Source: DASULK01 sp036381835 (GTDB lineage: Bacteria > Actinomycetota > Actinomycetes > Mycobacteriales > Micromonosporaceae). From it: DNA of 64,000 nucleotides. Position numbers and translations under genes: made by a program. Below are positions 42,866 to 52,101 of this stretch, in pieces; position 1 is the stretch's first letter; every line of letters starts with the position of its first letter. The notes under the pieces were generated by a model, which was not told the DNA's origin, made no database searches, and saw nothing but the letters and a program-made list of their open reading frames with translations. Where the stretch lies: contig DASVCA010000025.1 of assembly GCA_036381835.1 (NCBI GenBank), positions 1 to 64,000 on the forward strand. The letters are read 5' to 3'.

Positions 42866-42892
42866 CTGGCACTCGCTACAGTCGAGTGCCAG
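42866..42892 (+). promoter_or_regulatory. CIRCE operator (HrcA-binding)
   Basis: CTGGCACTC-N9-GAGTGCCAG, a perfect 9-bp inverted repeat with 9-bp spacing that matches the CIRCE core GCACTC-N9-GAGTGC. A -10-like TAGACT (42862-42867) overlaps its left edge. It lies 35 bp before hrcA, so HrcA should repress its own operon. Confidence 0.93.
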
Positions 42893-42927
42893 CGCGTGTG
42901 CCTGCTTCGCCGCCAGAGGAGGTGTTC

Positions 42928-43947
42928 ATGGGACTCGATGAACGCAAACTCGAGGTGCTGCGTGCGATCGTCGAGGACTATGTCGCCACCCAGGAACCGG
43001 TCGGCAGCAAGGCACTCGTCGAACGGCATCAGCTCGGCGTCTCACCGGCCACGGTCCGCAACGACATGGCGGTGCTGGAGGAGGAAGGCTACATCCGCCA
43101 ACCGCACACCAGCGCCGGCCGCGTGCCGACCGACCGCGGCTACCGGCTCTTCGTGGACCGCCTGTCCCGGGTCAAGCCGCTGTCGGCGGCCGAACGTCGG
43201 GCCATCGAACGGTTCCTGGCCGGCGCGGTCGACCTCAACGACGTGGTGCACCGTGCGGTGCGGTTGCTCGCGCAGCTCACCCGCCAGGTGGCCGTGGTGC
43301 AGTATCCGAGTCTGAGCCGGTCGTCGGTACGACACCTGGAACTCGTGCCGATCTCCACGACCCGGATCATGCTGGTCATGATCGCCAACACCGGGCGGGT
43401 CGAGCAGCGGGTCGTCGAACTCCCCGGTCCCGTGCCGTACGACGATGTCAGCGACCTGCGCCGGCTGGTGAACGAGAAGCTGGCCGGCAAGCGGCTGGTG
43501 GACACCCCGCCCCTGGTGCAGGATCTCGTGGACGAGGCCGCCCCGCACCTGCACCCGGCCATGTCCGCCCTGGCCACCGTGTTGCTGGAAACCCTCGTCG
43601 AACGCCACGACGAGCGGGTCGCCCTGGCCGGCACCGCGAACCTCGCGCGCACCGCGTACGACTTCAAGGGGTCGCTGCGGCCTATCCTCGAGGCGCTGGA
43701 GGAAGAGGTCGTCCTGCTCAAGCTGGTGGGCGAGGTCACGCCGAGCGCCACCCGGGTGCGGATCGGCGACGAGAACGAGATCGACACACTGCGGAGTACG
43801 TCGGTGGTCAGCACGGGATACGGTCCGGGCAGCACAATGGTGGGCGGAATGGGTGTGCTCGGGCCGACCCGGATGGACTATCCCAGCACAATCGCTGCGG
43901 TGCGGGCGGTGGCGCGGTACGTTGGCGACCTGCTGGCGCAGAACTGA
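42928..43947 (+). CDS. hrcA: Heat-inducible transcription repressor HrcA
   Basis: A 339-aa repressor. The winged-helix N-terminus has RKLEVLRAIVEDYVATQEPVGSKAL and VSPATVRNDMAVLEEEGYIRQPHTSAGRVPTDRGYR. The GAF-like and dimerisation domains follow. The C-terminus has the HrcA form GMGVLGPTRMDYPSTIAAVRAVARYV. The ATG is 6 nt after AGAGGAGG. With the CIRCE upstream it autoregulates and probably also controls dnaJ, rsmE and unlinked groE. Confidence 0.97.
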   Translation: MGLDERKLEVLRAIVEDYVATQEPVGSKALVERHQLGVSPATVRNDMAVLEEEGYIRQPHTSAGRVPTDRGYRLFVDRLSRVKPLSAAERRAIERFLAGAVDLNDVVHRAVRLLAQLTRQVAVVQYPSLSRSSVRHLELVPISTTRIMLVMIANTGRVEQRVVELPGPVPYDDVSDLRRLVNEKLAGKRLVDTPPLVQDLVDEAAPHLHPAMSALATVLLETLVERHDERVALAGTANLARTAYDFKGSLRPILEALEEEVVLLKLVGEVTPSATRVRIGDENEIDTLRSTSVVSTGYGPGSTMVGGMGVLGPTRMDYPSTIAAVRAVARYVGDLLAQN

Positions 43948-44007
43948 CCAGGCTCTGGACCGATCACCGGACAGTAGCGCGAGAAGGACATGGGGACACG
44001 GAACACG

Positions 44008-45141
44008 GTGGCCAGGGACTACTACGCGATTCTCGGCGTGAGCCGCAACGCCTCCGCCGAGGAGATCAAACGCGCCTATCGCAAGCTCGCGCGGCAGTAC
44101 CACCCGGATGTCAACTCCGATCCTGAGGCGCAGGAGAAGTTCAAGGAGATCAACGCCGCGTACGAGGTGCTCTCCGACGAGCGCAAGCGGCAGATCGTCG
44201 ACCTGGGCGGCGACCCGCTCGCGCCGGGCGGCGGAATGGGCGGTGCCGACGCGGGCGGTGGCGGACCGTTCGTCGGATTCCAGGACATCATGGACGCGTT
44301 CTTCGGCGCCGCCGGCGGCAGTCGCGGCCCCCGCTCGCGAACCCGGCCGGGCTCGGACGCGATCCTGCGGCTGGAACTCGACCTGCACGAGACCGCTTTC
44401 GGGGTCGACGCGCCCATCACGGTGGACACCGCCGTGCTCTGCGACACCTGCGCCGGCGCCGGCACCGCGCCGGGCACCCACCTGGCCACCTGCGACGCCT
44501 GCGGTGGCCGCGGCGAGGTGCAGACGGTACAGCGGACCTTCCTCGGCCAGGTCGTCTCGTCCCGGCCCTGCGCGGTCTGCCACGGGTACGGAACCACCAT
44601 CCCGCACCCCTGCCCGACCTGCGGCGGCGATGGCCGGGTCCGCACCCGTCGGACTCTGACCGTCAAGATTCCTCCGGGGGTCGAGGACGGGATGCGGATC
44701 CGACTCGCGCAGCAGGGCGAGGTCGGGCCCGGTGGCGGCACCCCGGGTGACCTGTATGTGGAGATCCACGAGCGGCCGCACGACGTCTTCTCCCGGAAGG
44801 GCGACGATCTGCACTGCCGAGTGACCCTGCCGATGACCGCAGCCGCGCTCGGCACCCGACTCACCATCAAGACGCTGGACAGCGAGGAGCAGGTCGACGT
44901 CAAGCCCGGTACGCAGCCCGGGGCGACGGTGAAACTCCGCGCACGCGGCGTGCCGCACCTGCGCGGCACAGGACGCGGAGACCTCTACATCCACCTCGAT
45001 GTGCGTACCCCGACCAAGCTCGACGCCGAGCAGGAGCGGCTGCTGCGCGAGCTGGCCAGGATCCGCGGGGAGGACATCGCCGAGCTGACCAAGCAGACCG
45101 GCTTCTTCTCCCGGATGCGAGACGCCTTCAACGGCCACTGA
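44008..45141 (+). CDS. dnaJ: Chaperone protein DnaJ (type I)
   Basis: A 377-aa Hsp40 co-chaperone. The J domain (residues 1-70) has the HPD motif in RQYHPDVN. A Gly-rich linker contains GGGMGG. Four zinc-finger repeats (CDTCAGAG, CDACGGRG, CAVCHGYG, CPTCGGDG) lie near 143-215. The C-terminal peptide-binding domains are complete. In actinobacteria this is the DnaJ2 copy next to hrcA. GTG at 44008 gives the family start MARDYY; an ATG at 43990 adds six residues and sits only 1 nt after AAGGA. Confidence 0.95.
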   Translation: MARDYYAILGVSRNASAEEIKRAYRKLARQYHPDVNSDPEAQEKFKEINAAYEVLSDERKRQIVDLGGDPLAPGGGMGGADAGGGGPFVGFQDIMDAFFGAAGGSRGPRSRTRPGSDAILRLELDLHETAFGVDAPITVDTAVLCDTCAGAGTAPGTHLATCDACGGRGEVQTVQRTFLGQVVSSRPCAVCHGYGTTIPHPCPTCGGDGRVRTRRTLTVKIPPGVEDGMRIRLAQQGEVGPGGGTPGDLYVEIHERPHDVFSRKGDDLHCRVTLPMTAAALGTRLTIKTLDSEEQVDVKPGTQPGATVKLRARGVPHLRGTGRGDLYIHLDVRTPTKLDAEQERLLRELARIRGEDIAELTKQTGFFSRMRDAFNGH

Positions 45142-45144
45142 CCG

Positions 45145-45879
45145 GTGAGCGATCCGCTGTTCCTGGTCGACGCGCTGCCGGCCGGTGACGTCCTCACCCT
45201 GACCGGGCGCGAGGGGCACCATGCGGCGGACGTGCAGCGGCTGCGCGTCGGAGAACGGCTGCTGATCGGTGACGGGCGGGGAAATCTGGCCGGTGCCGAG
45301 GTCAGCGCCGTCGGTCGCGGCGAGCTGAACGTCCGGCTCACCGCGAGGCGATACGTGCCGCCCGCCGACCCACGACTCGTGGTCGTGCAGGGCATCGCCA
45401 AGGGGGATCGGGGCGAGCTGGCGGTCCAGGCGATGACCGAGGTCGGGGTCGACGAGATCGTGCCGTGGGCGGCGGCGCGATCCGTTGCCCAGTGGCGCGG
45501 GGAGCGAGGGCAGCGGTCGCGACAGAAGTGGGCGGCGACCGCCAGGGAAGCCGCGAAGCAGGCACGCCGGGCCTGGCTGCCGACGGTCGCCGGCGACCCG
45601 GACGAGTCCACCGCCGCGGTCGCCCGCCGGCTGGCCGGGGCCGCCGTCGGTCTCGTGCTACACGAGGAGGCCTCGACGCCGCTGTCCACGGTCGGGCTGC
45701 CGCAGCACGGCGACGTGGTGCTCGTGGTCGGACCGGAGGGCGGCATCGCCCCGACCGAACGCACCGCCTTCCGGCAGGCGGGCGCGGTCGAAGTCCGGCT
45801 CGGCGACACGGTACTGCGTACCTCGACCGCGGGAGTCGCGGCGCTGGCCGTCCTGTCCGCCCGACTCGGCCGTTGGTGA
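45145..45879 (+). CDS. rsmE: 16S rRNA (uracil1498-N3)-methyltransferase
   Basis: A 244-aa SPOUT methyltransferase that modifies U1498 in 16S rRNA. The N-terminal PUA-like part has REGHHAADVQRLRVGE. The trefoil-knot SAM site is VVLVVGPEGGIAPTERTAF and RLGDTVLRTSTAGVAAL. The GTG start is 3 nt after the dnaJ stop, so it belongs to the hrcA-dnaJ operon, the order seen in many actinobacteria and firmicutes. Confidence 0.94.
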   Translation: MSDPLFLVDALPAGDVLTLTGREGHHAADVQRLRVGERLLIGDGRGNLAGAEVSAVGRGELNVRLTARRYVPPADPRLVVVQGIAKGDRGELAVQAMTEVGVDEIVPWAAARSVAQWRGERGQRSRQKWAATAREAAKQARRAWLPTVAGDPDESTAAVARRLAGAAVGLVLHEEASTPLSTVGLPQHGDVVLVVGPEGGIAPTERTAFRQAGAVEVRLGDTVLRTSTAGVAALAVLSARLGRW

Positions 45880-45916
45880 CGGCGCGCCCTGCGCGTCTCG
45901 ATCGACGCGTGCCCCC

Positions 45917-45922
45917 TAGCAT
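45917..45922 (+). promoter_or_regulatory. -10 hexamer for a leaderless HIT-protein transcript
   Basis: TAGCAT ends 7 nt before GTG 45930. No ribosome site precedes either candidate start. Confidence 0.35.
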
Positions 45923-45929
45923 GCACAGG

Positions 45930-46280
45930 GTGAACAGCGACTGCCTCTTCTGCCGCATCGTGCGTGGCGAGATCCCGGCGACCGTGGTCCACGAGACGGA
46001 GACGACGCTCGCCTTCCGCGACATCGCCCCCCGGGCGCCCGTGCACGTCCTGGTGATCCCGAAGGAGCATCACGCGGACGTCACCGCCCTGGCCGAGGCC
46101 GACCCGGCGCTCGCGGGGGAGCTGCTGGCCGCTGCTACCGCCGTCGCCGCGGCCGAAGGCCTGTTGCCCGACGGCTTCCGGCTGATCTTCAACACCGGGC
46201 CGAACGCGGGCCAGGAGGTCTTCCACGTGCATCTCCACGTGCTCGGGGGCACCCCGCTCGGCCCGATGCTGGCCCGCTGA
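45930..46280 (+). CDS. HIT-domain nucleotide hydrolase
   Basis: A 116-aa HINT-type protein that cleaves adenosine nucleotide phosphoramidates. CLFCRIVRGEIPATVVHE is the N-terminal signature and HVLVIPKEHH the middle strand. The histidine triad HVHLHVL is near the C-terminus. The GTG at 45930 gives the usual start; an ATG three codons upstream overlaps the -10. It directly follows the rsmE operon. Confidence 0.92.
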   Translation: MNSDCLFCRIVRGEIPATVVHETETTLAFRDIAPRAPVHVLVIPKEHHADVTALAEADPALAGELLAAATAVAAAEGLLPDGFRLIFNTGPNAGQEVFHVHLHVLGGTPLGPMLAR

Positions 46281-46302
46281 TCGCCCGGTGCGAGGCTCGC
46301 CC

Positions 46303-46308
46303 TACGAT
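46303..46308 (+). promoter_or_regulatory. -10-like hexamer before serine hydrolase gene
   Basis: TACGAT. A start near 46315 would give a short leader that includes GAAGGAGG and the GTG at 46339. Confidence 0.3.
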
Positions 46309-46338
46309 TCCCTGCCGGTGTCGTCCGAAGGAGGCAGG

Positions 46339-47703
46339 GTGCGCGAGGTGAGCCGGCGGCTGGAACGGATGGTCCGGCGGGTGCAGGCCGAGGCGCGGGT
46401 GCCCGCGCTGTCCGTCGCCCTCCACCGCGCCGATCGGCCGCTGTGGACGTGCGTCGCCGGACGCACCGGCCTGCCTGCGGGCGCGCACAGCCAGTTCCGG
46501 ATCGGCTCGGTGACCAAGACCTTCACCGCAGTGCTGGTGATGCAGTGCCGGGACGACGGCCTGCTCGACCTCGACGATCCGATCGGGCGCCACCTCGACC
46601 TACCGGCCCACGGCGAGCTGACCATCCGACGGTTGCTGTCCCACACGGCCGGGCTGCAGCGCGAGCCGTACGGGGACGTCTGGGACACGCTGCGGGTGCC
46701 GGACGTCGACGGACTGGTCGCGGACCTGATCCGGGCCGAGCGCGTCCTCCCACCGGGCCGCCGATACCACTACTCCAACCTCGGCATGGCCCTGCTCGGT
46801 CTGCTCGTGGCACGCCTGCGCGGCGGCAGTTGGGCGGAGGTGCTGACCGACCGGATCCTGGCTCCGCTCGGGCTCGCCGCCACCAGCGTCACCCCCGGTC
46901 CGGACGCGGCCACCGGGTACCTGGTCGACGCCTACTCCGATCACGCCCGGCCCGAGCCGCCGACGGACTTCGGCGGGGTGGCGCCGGCCGCCCAGCTGTG
47001 GAGCACGGCGGCGGACATGGCTCGGTGGGCGGCGTTCCTGGCCGATCCCCGCGCCGTCGATCCGGACGCCCGACTGCTGCGCCCGGAGACGCTCGACGAG
47101 ATGCGTTGGCCGCGGACCGTCACCGACGAGACCCTCTGGGCGGCGGGGTTCGGCCTCGGCTTGATCCTCGTACCGCAGGGCGACCGGATCATGCACGTCG
47201 GCCACGACGGTGCCATGCCGGGCTTCCTCGCCGGCGTGTACGGTCGCCGCGGTGCCGGCACGCCCCGCGCGATGGGCTGCGCGGTCCTCGGCTCCTCCGG
47301 TACCGCCACGCCCATCCTGGATCTGCCGCACGAGCTGCTGCGGGCATCGGCCGAGGAGGACCCGGCGGAGATCGCCGAATGGCAGCCGGGCGAGCCGGCG
47401 CCGGAGCCGTACCGGTCGGTGCTCGGACGCTGGTGGGGCGAGGGCTACGAGTACGTCTTCTTCTGGCGCGACGGGGCGCTGCGGGCCCGCGGTGGCGACG
47501 ACCCGCCGGGTAAGCCGCCCGCGGTGTTCGAGCCGCTGCCGGACCGGCCCGACGTCCTGCGCACCGTCTCCGGACGGGAGGTCGGCGAACTGCTGCGGCT
47601 CACCCGGGATCCGGCGGGCGTGGTGGTGCGGATGCACTGGGCCACCTACCGGTTCACGCGGGTCCAGGAGACGTTCGACGGCGTTCCCGCCGGCGAGCCC
47701 TGA
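46339..47703 (+). CDS. Serine hydrolase (beta-lactamase / class C penicillin-binding fold)
   Basis: A 454-aa protein. The SxxK motif S57-V-T-K60 is in RIGSVTKTFTAVL. The YxN motif YSN lies in RRYHYSNLGMALLGLL. HVGHDGAMPGF near 290 takes the KTG position as HDG. A C-terminal ~90-residue beta domain (YRSVLGRWWGEGYEYVFFWRDGALRARGG) follows. No signal peptide is visible, so it is probably cytoplasmic; likely an esterase or peptidase rather than a resistance enzyme. The GTG sits 5 nt after GAAGGAGGC. Confidence 0.85.
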   Translation: MREVSRRLERMVRRVQAEARVPALSVALHRADRPLWTCVAGRTGLPAGAHSQFRIGSVTKTFTAVLVMQCRDDGLLDLDDPIGRHLDLPAHGELTIRRLLSHTAGLQREPYGDVWDTLRVPDVDGLVADLIRAERVLPPGRRYHYSNLGMALLGLLVARLRGGSWAEVLTDRILAPLGLAATSVTPGPDAATGYLVDAYSDHARPEPPTDFGGVAPAAQLWSTAADMARWAAFLADPRAVDPDARLLRPETLDEMRWPRTVTDETLWAAGFGLGLILVPQGDRIMHVGHDGAMPGFLAGVYGRRGAGTPRAMGCAVLGSSGTATPILDLPHELLRASAEEDPAEIAEWQPGEPAPEPYRSVLGRWWGEGYEYVFFWRDGALRARGGDDPPGKPPAVFEPLPDRPDVLRTVSGREVGELLRLTRDPAGVVVRMHWATYRFTRVQETFDGVPAGEP

Positions 47704-47724
47704 GCGTGCGGGGGCGGGGCACGC
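47704..47724 (+). terminator. Weak hairpin after serine hydrolase gene
   Basis: A 6-bp stem, GCGTGC / GCACGC, enclosing a 9-nt G-rich loop at the stop codon. Possible terminator. The rest of the 144-bp gap holds a -10-like TACGAT near 47761 and little else. Confidence 0.35.
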
Positions 47725-47847
47725 ACGGAATTGGACGAGGTGTCCTCCGCGTTTAATCGATACGATGGATGCACCGTCCGTATGCTGCGTCGCGGCGGCG
47801 CGGCACCGAGATCGAGAGCAGGTGGCGCAGGGCGCAACGCCCGACTT

Positions 47848-48885
<1,038 letters not shown>

Positions 48886-48901
48886 CAAACAGGGGAGACA
48901 G

Positions 48902-49369
48902 TTGTCCATAGAGATCGCCAACGAGTCGGGTGTCGGGGTCGACACCGACGCCGTACTGGCCGTGGCCCGGTACACCCTCGACGAGATGGGGGTAAACCCC
49001 CTCGCCGAACTGTCCGTGCTGTTGGTCGACTCCGACTACATGGCCGAACTCAACCACCGCTGGATGGGTGCCGAAGGGCCGACCGATGTGCTGGCCTTTC
49101 CCATGGATGAGGGCAGCATCGATCACGGACCGGGGGAGCCGAGCGGCGGCGAGCCCGCCCTGCTCGGCGACATCGTGCTCTGCCCGGAGGTCGCCGCGAA
49201 ACAGGCGGCCGCCGCGGGGCACTCGACCGCCGACGAACTGCACCTGCTGACCGTGCACGGTGTCCTGCACCTGCTCGGTTACGACCATGCGGAACCGGAG
49301 GAGGAGCGCGAGATGTTCGCGCTCCAGGCCCGGCTGCTGTCCGGTTGGCAGACGATGCGAGCCAAGTGA
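48902..49369 (+). CDS. ybeY: Endoribonuclease YbeY
   Basis: A 155-aa zinc metalloprotein for 16S rRNA 3' maturation and ribosome quality control. The zinc site HGVLHLLGYDH has H119, H123 and H129. NHRWMGAEGPTDVLAFPMDEG is the other hallmark. The start is TTG, set by GGGGAG 4 nt upstream and by the family start SIEIANESG. It is 16 nt after phoH. Confidence 0.94.
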   Translation: MSIEIANESGVGVDTDAVLAVARYTLDEMGVNPLAELSVLLVDSDYMAELNHRWMGAEGPTDVLAFPMDEGSIDHGPGEPSGGEPALLGDIVLCPEVAAKQAAAAGHSTADELHLLTVHGVLHLLGYDHAEPEEEREMFALQARLLSGWQTMRAK

Positions 49370-50784
49370 TGTCCGACCACTTACCCACCCCGGTGACCCT
49401 GGCCGCCGCCGAGGTCACCGGTGGTCTGCCCGATCTGCAACTCCTGGTCATCGCCACCGGTCTGGTGCTGCTCGCGGGCATCTTCGGCATGACCGAGGCG
49501 GCACTCGCGGCCGTCTCGCCGGCCCGCGCCGGTGAGCTGGCCCGCAGCGGTGCGTGGGGGGCACGGGCGCTGCACGGCGTCGCCGCCGACGCCGCTCGCC
49601 ACATCAACCTGCTGCTGCTGCTCAGACTGATCTGCGAGCTGATCGCGACCACGCTGGTCGCGCTGGTGGCGGTGGACACCTTCGGCGCGGGCTGGACGGC
49701 CGCCCTCGTCGCCGCCGGCTCGATGACCCTCGTCAGCTTCGTGGTGGTGGGCGTCGCCCCCCGGACCATCGGTCGGCAGCACGCCTACCTGGTCGGGCGC
49801 GCCACCGCCGGTCTGGTTCGCTGGCTGGGTCGGGCGCTCAACCCGCTCGCCTCGCTGCTGATCATGATCGGTAACGCGGTGACCCCGGGCAAGGGTTTCC
49901 GGCAGGGCCCGTTCGCCACCGAGATCGAGCTGCGGGAGCTGGTCGAACTCGCCGAGCGGGACGGTGTGGTCGAGCACGGCGAGCGGCAGATGATCGATTC
50001 GGTGTTCGCGCTGGGGCGGACCATGGCCCGCGAGGTGATGGTGCCACGCACCGAGCTGGTGTGGATCGAGGGCTACAAGACGCTGCGGCAGGCGCTCGCT
50101 CTCTTCCTCCGATCCGGCTTCTCCCGGATCCCGGTCATCGGCGAGAACATCGACGACGTGCTCGGTGTGCTGTACCTCAAGGACGTCGTGCGCCGCACCC
50201 AGGGCGACTGCGGGCCGGACGACGTGCCGGTGGTGGACCTGATGCGGCCGGCCACCTTCGTACCCGAGTCGAAACCGATCGACGACCTGCTCCACGAGAT
50301 GCAGGCCGCCCGTACCCACCTGGTCATCGTGGTGGACGAGTACGGGGGCACCAGCGGCCTGGTGACCATCGAAGACATCCTCGAGGAGATCGTCGGCGAG
50401 ATCACCGACGAGTACGACGTCGAACGCCCACCGGTGCAGCACCTGGCGGACGGATCGGTCCGGGTCACGGCCCGGCTGTCCGTCGACGACCTCGGCGAGC
50501 TGTTCGGTGTCGAACTGCCGAACGAGGCGGTGGAGACGGTCGGCGGACTACTCGCCCACGCGCTGGGTAAGGTGCCGATTCCCGGCGCGGTGACCGAGGT
50601 ACACGGACTCCGCCTGGTCGCCGAGGGAACCGCCGGGCGGCGCAACCGGATCGACACGGTCCTGGTCAGCCGGGTCGGCGACGACGCGGCCGGGGTGCCG
50701 GGGCCACCGGATCGCGTCGTGCCGGCAGAGGCGAGAATGGGGCAGCAGAACCAGGACGAGGAGAGGCAGCCTGTCGATGCCTGA
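49369..50784 (+). CDS. CorC/HlyC-type CNNM/DUF21 membrane protein with CBS pair
   Basis: A 471-aa protein. The N-terminal DUF21 membrane domain has about four helices (LLVIATGLVLLAGIFGMTEAALAAVSPARA). Two CBS domains follow (REVMVPRTELVWIEGYKTLRQAL, then PIDDLLHEMQAARTHLVIVVDEYGGTSGLVTIEDILEEIVGEI). The CorC_HlyC domain is at the end (SVRVTARLSVDDLGELFGVELP). Such proteins are linked to Mg2+/Co2+ efflux. The ATG overlaps the ybeY stop by one base, as in the conserved ybeY-CorC order. Confidence 0.92.
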   Translation: MSDHLPTPVTLAAAEVTGGLPDLQLLVIATGLVLLAGIFGMTEAALAAVSPARAGELARSGAWGARALHGVAADAARHINLLLLLRLICELIATTLVALVAVDTFGAGWTAALVAAGSMTLVSFVVVGVAPRTIGRQHAYLVGRATAGLVRWLGRALNPLASLLIMIGNAVTPGKGFRQGPFATEIELRELVELAERDGVVEHGERQMIDSVFALGRTMAREVMVPRTELVWIEGYKTLRQALALFLRSGFSRIPVIGENIDDVLGVLYLKDVVRRTQGDCGPDDVPVVDLMRPATFVPESKPIDDLLHEMQAARTHLVIVVDEYGGTSGLVTIEDILEEIVGEITDEYDVERPPVQHLADGSVRVTARLSVDDLGELFGVELPNEAVETVGGLLAHALGKVPIPGAVTEVHGLRLVAEGTAGRRNRIDTVLVSRVGDDAAGVPGPPDRVVPAEARMGQQNQDEERQPVDA

Positions 50785-51142
50785 ACCATCCACCGCCGGC
50801 ACCTCCGTGGAGCTCGGCGCGGAGGACGCCAAACTGGTCGTGCTGGCCCGCGGGGCGCGGGCCCGCATCGGTGCGCTCGCCGGGGCGGCGGTACGTGATC
50901 AGGACGGACGCACCTACGCCGCAGCGAGCATCGCCCTGCCGTCGCTGACCCTGACCGCGCTGCAACTCGCCGTCGCCTCGGCGGCCGCCGCGGGCGCCAC
51001 CCGACTGGAGGCGGCAGTTGTGGTCGGCGAGACGTCCGCGTTGGACGAGGCCGGCCGGGCCGCGGTGCGGGATCTGGCACCGGACGCGCCGATCTACCTG
51101 GCCGCGCCGGACGGCACGGTGCTCGGCACGGTGACGGAGTGA
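50777..51142 (+). CDS. Cytidine-deaminase-like protein without zinc ligands
   Basis: A 121-aa protein in the slot where actinobacteria carry a small cytidine deaminase-like gene between the CorC-type gene and era. LVVLARGARARIGALAGAAVRDQDGRTYAAASIALPSLTLTALQLAVASA matches the fold. It lacks the catalytic H/C-A-E and the PCxxC zinc cysteines; there is no cysteine at all. It is therefore probably non-catalytic, possibly structural or regulatory. The ATG overlaps the CorC-type gene end by 8 bases; the stop overlaps era by 4. Confidence 0.75.
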   Translation: MPEPSTAGTSVELGAEDAKLVVLARGARARIGALAGAAVRDQDGRTYAAASIALPSLTLTALQLAVASAAAAGATRLEAAVVVGETSALDEAGRAAVRDLAPDAPIYLAAPDGTVLGTVTE

Positions 51143-52047
51143 TCGCGCCCGCCAGGGACGGAGGCGACCAGCCGTACCGGGCCGGGTTCGCCTGCTTCGT
51201 GGGCCGGCCGAACGCCGGGAAATCGACCCTGACCAACGCCATCGTCGGGCAGAAGATCGCCATCACGTCGAGCAAGCCCCAGACCACCCGGCACGTGATC
51301 AGGGGGGTGCTGCACCGCCCGGACTCGCAGTTGGTGCTGGTGGACACGCCCGGGCTGCACCGCCCCCGTACCCTGCTCGGCCAGCGGCTCAACGACCTGG
51401 TCCGGCAGACGTGGAGCGAGGTCGACGTGATCGGTCTGTGCATCCCGGCGAACGAGCCGGTGGGGCGCGGCGACCGGTTCATCAGCAGCGAGATAGCCGA
51501 GCTGCGGGCCACCGTCCTGGCCGTGGTGACCAAGACCGACCTGGTGGACCGCAAGCGCTTGGCCGAGCAACTCATCGCGGTCAGCGAGCTCGGCGACTTC
51601 GCCGAGGTGGTGCCGGTCAGCGCCGTCACCGGAGAGCAGGTCGACACGCTGATCGACGTGATGATCCGGTACCTGCCGCCGTCACCGCAGCTCTACCCGG
51701 ACGACATGTTCACCGACGAGCCGGAGACGGTGCTGGTCGCCGAACTGATCCGGGAGGCCGCTCTGGAGGGCGTACGGGAGGAGTTGCCGCACTCCATCGC
51801 GGTGGTGGTCGAGGAGATGATCCCCGAGGACCGGCTCACCAAGATCTACGCGCACGTCTACGTGGAACGACCCAGTCAGAAAGGCATCGTGATCGGGGCG
51901 CGAGGCAGCCGGCTCAAAGAGGTCGGGACCCGGGCCCGTCAGCAGATCGAAGAACTGCTCGGCAGCCGCGTCTACCTCGACCTGCACGTGCGGGTGGCGA
52001 AGGACTGGCAGCGGGACCCGAAGCAGCTGCGCAGACTCGGCTTCTGA
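51139..52047 (+). CDS. era: GTPase Era
   Basis: A 302-aa GTPase in 30S assembly that binds the 16S 3' end. G1 is GRPNAGKST (22-30), ITSSKPQTTRHVIRG the effector loop, DTPGLHRPRTLLGQRLN G3 and TKTDLVDRK G4. The C-terminal KH domain has GIVIGARGSRLKEVGTRARQQIEELLG. The GTG overlaps the stop of the deaminase-like gene. Confidence 0.97.
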   Translation: MIAPARDGGDQPYRAGFACFVGRPNAGKSTLTNAIVGQKIAITSSKPQTTRHVIRGVLHRPDSQLVLVDTPGLHRPRTLLGQRLNDLVRQTWSEVDVIGLCIPANEPVGRGDRFISSEIAELRATVLAVVTKTDLVDRKRLAEQLIAVSELGDFAEVVPVSAVTGEQVDTLIDVMIRYLPPSPQLYPDDMFTDEPETVLVAELIREAALEGVREELPHSIAVVVEEMIPEDRLTKIYAHVYVERPSQKGIVIGARGSRLKEVGTRARQQIEELLGSRVYLDLHVRVAKDWQRDPKQLRRLGF

Positions 52048-52101
52048 CCGACGGGGCTGTCCCGCCGTCCCCGAATCGTCCCGCGGATGGAGAATGGGCC
52101 G

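Noticed and set aside
46339..47703. Beta-lactamase
   Set aside because: SxxK and YxN are present, but there is no signal peptide, and the C-terminal domain fits esterase/peptidase-like members of the fold.
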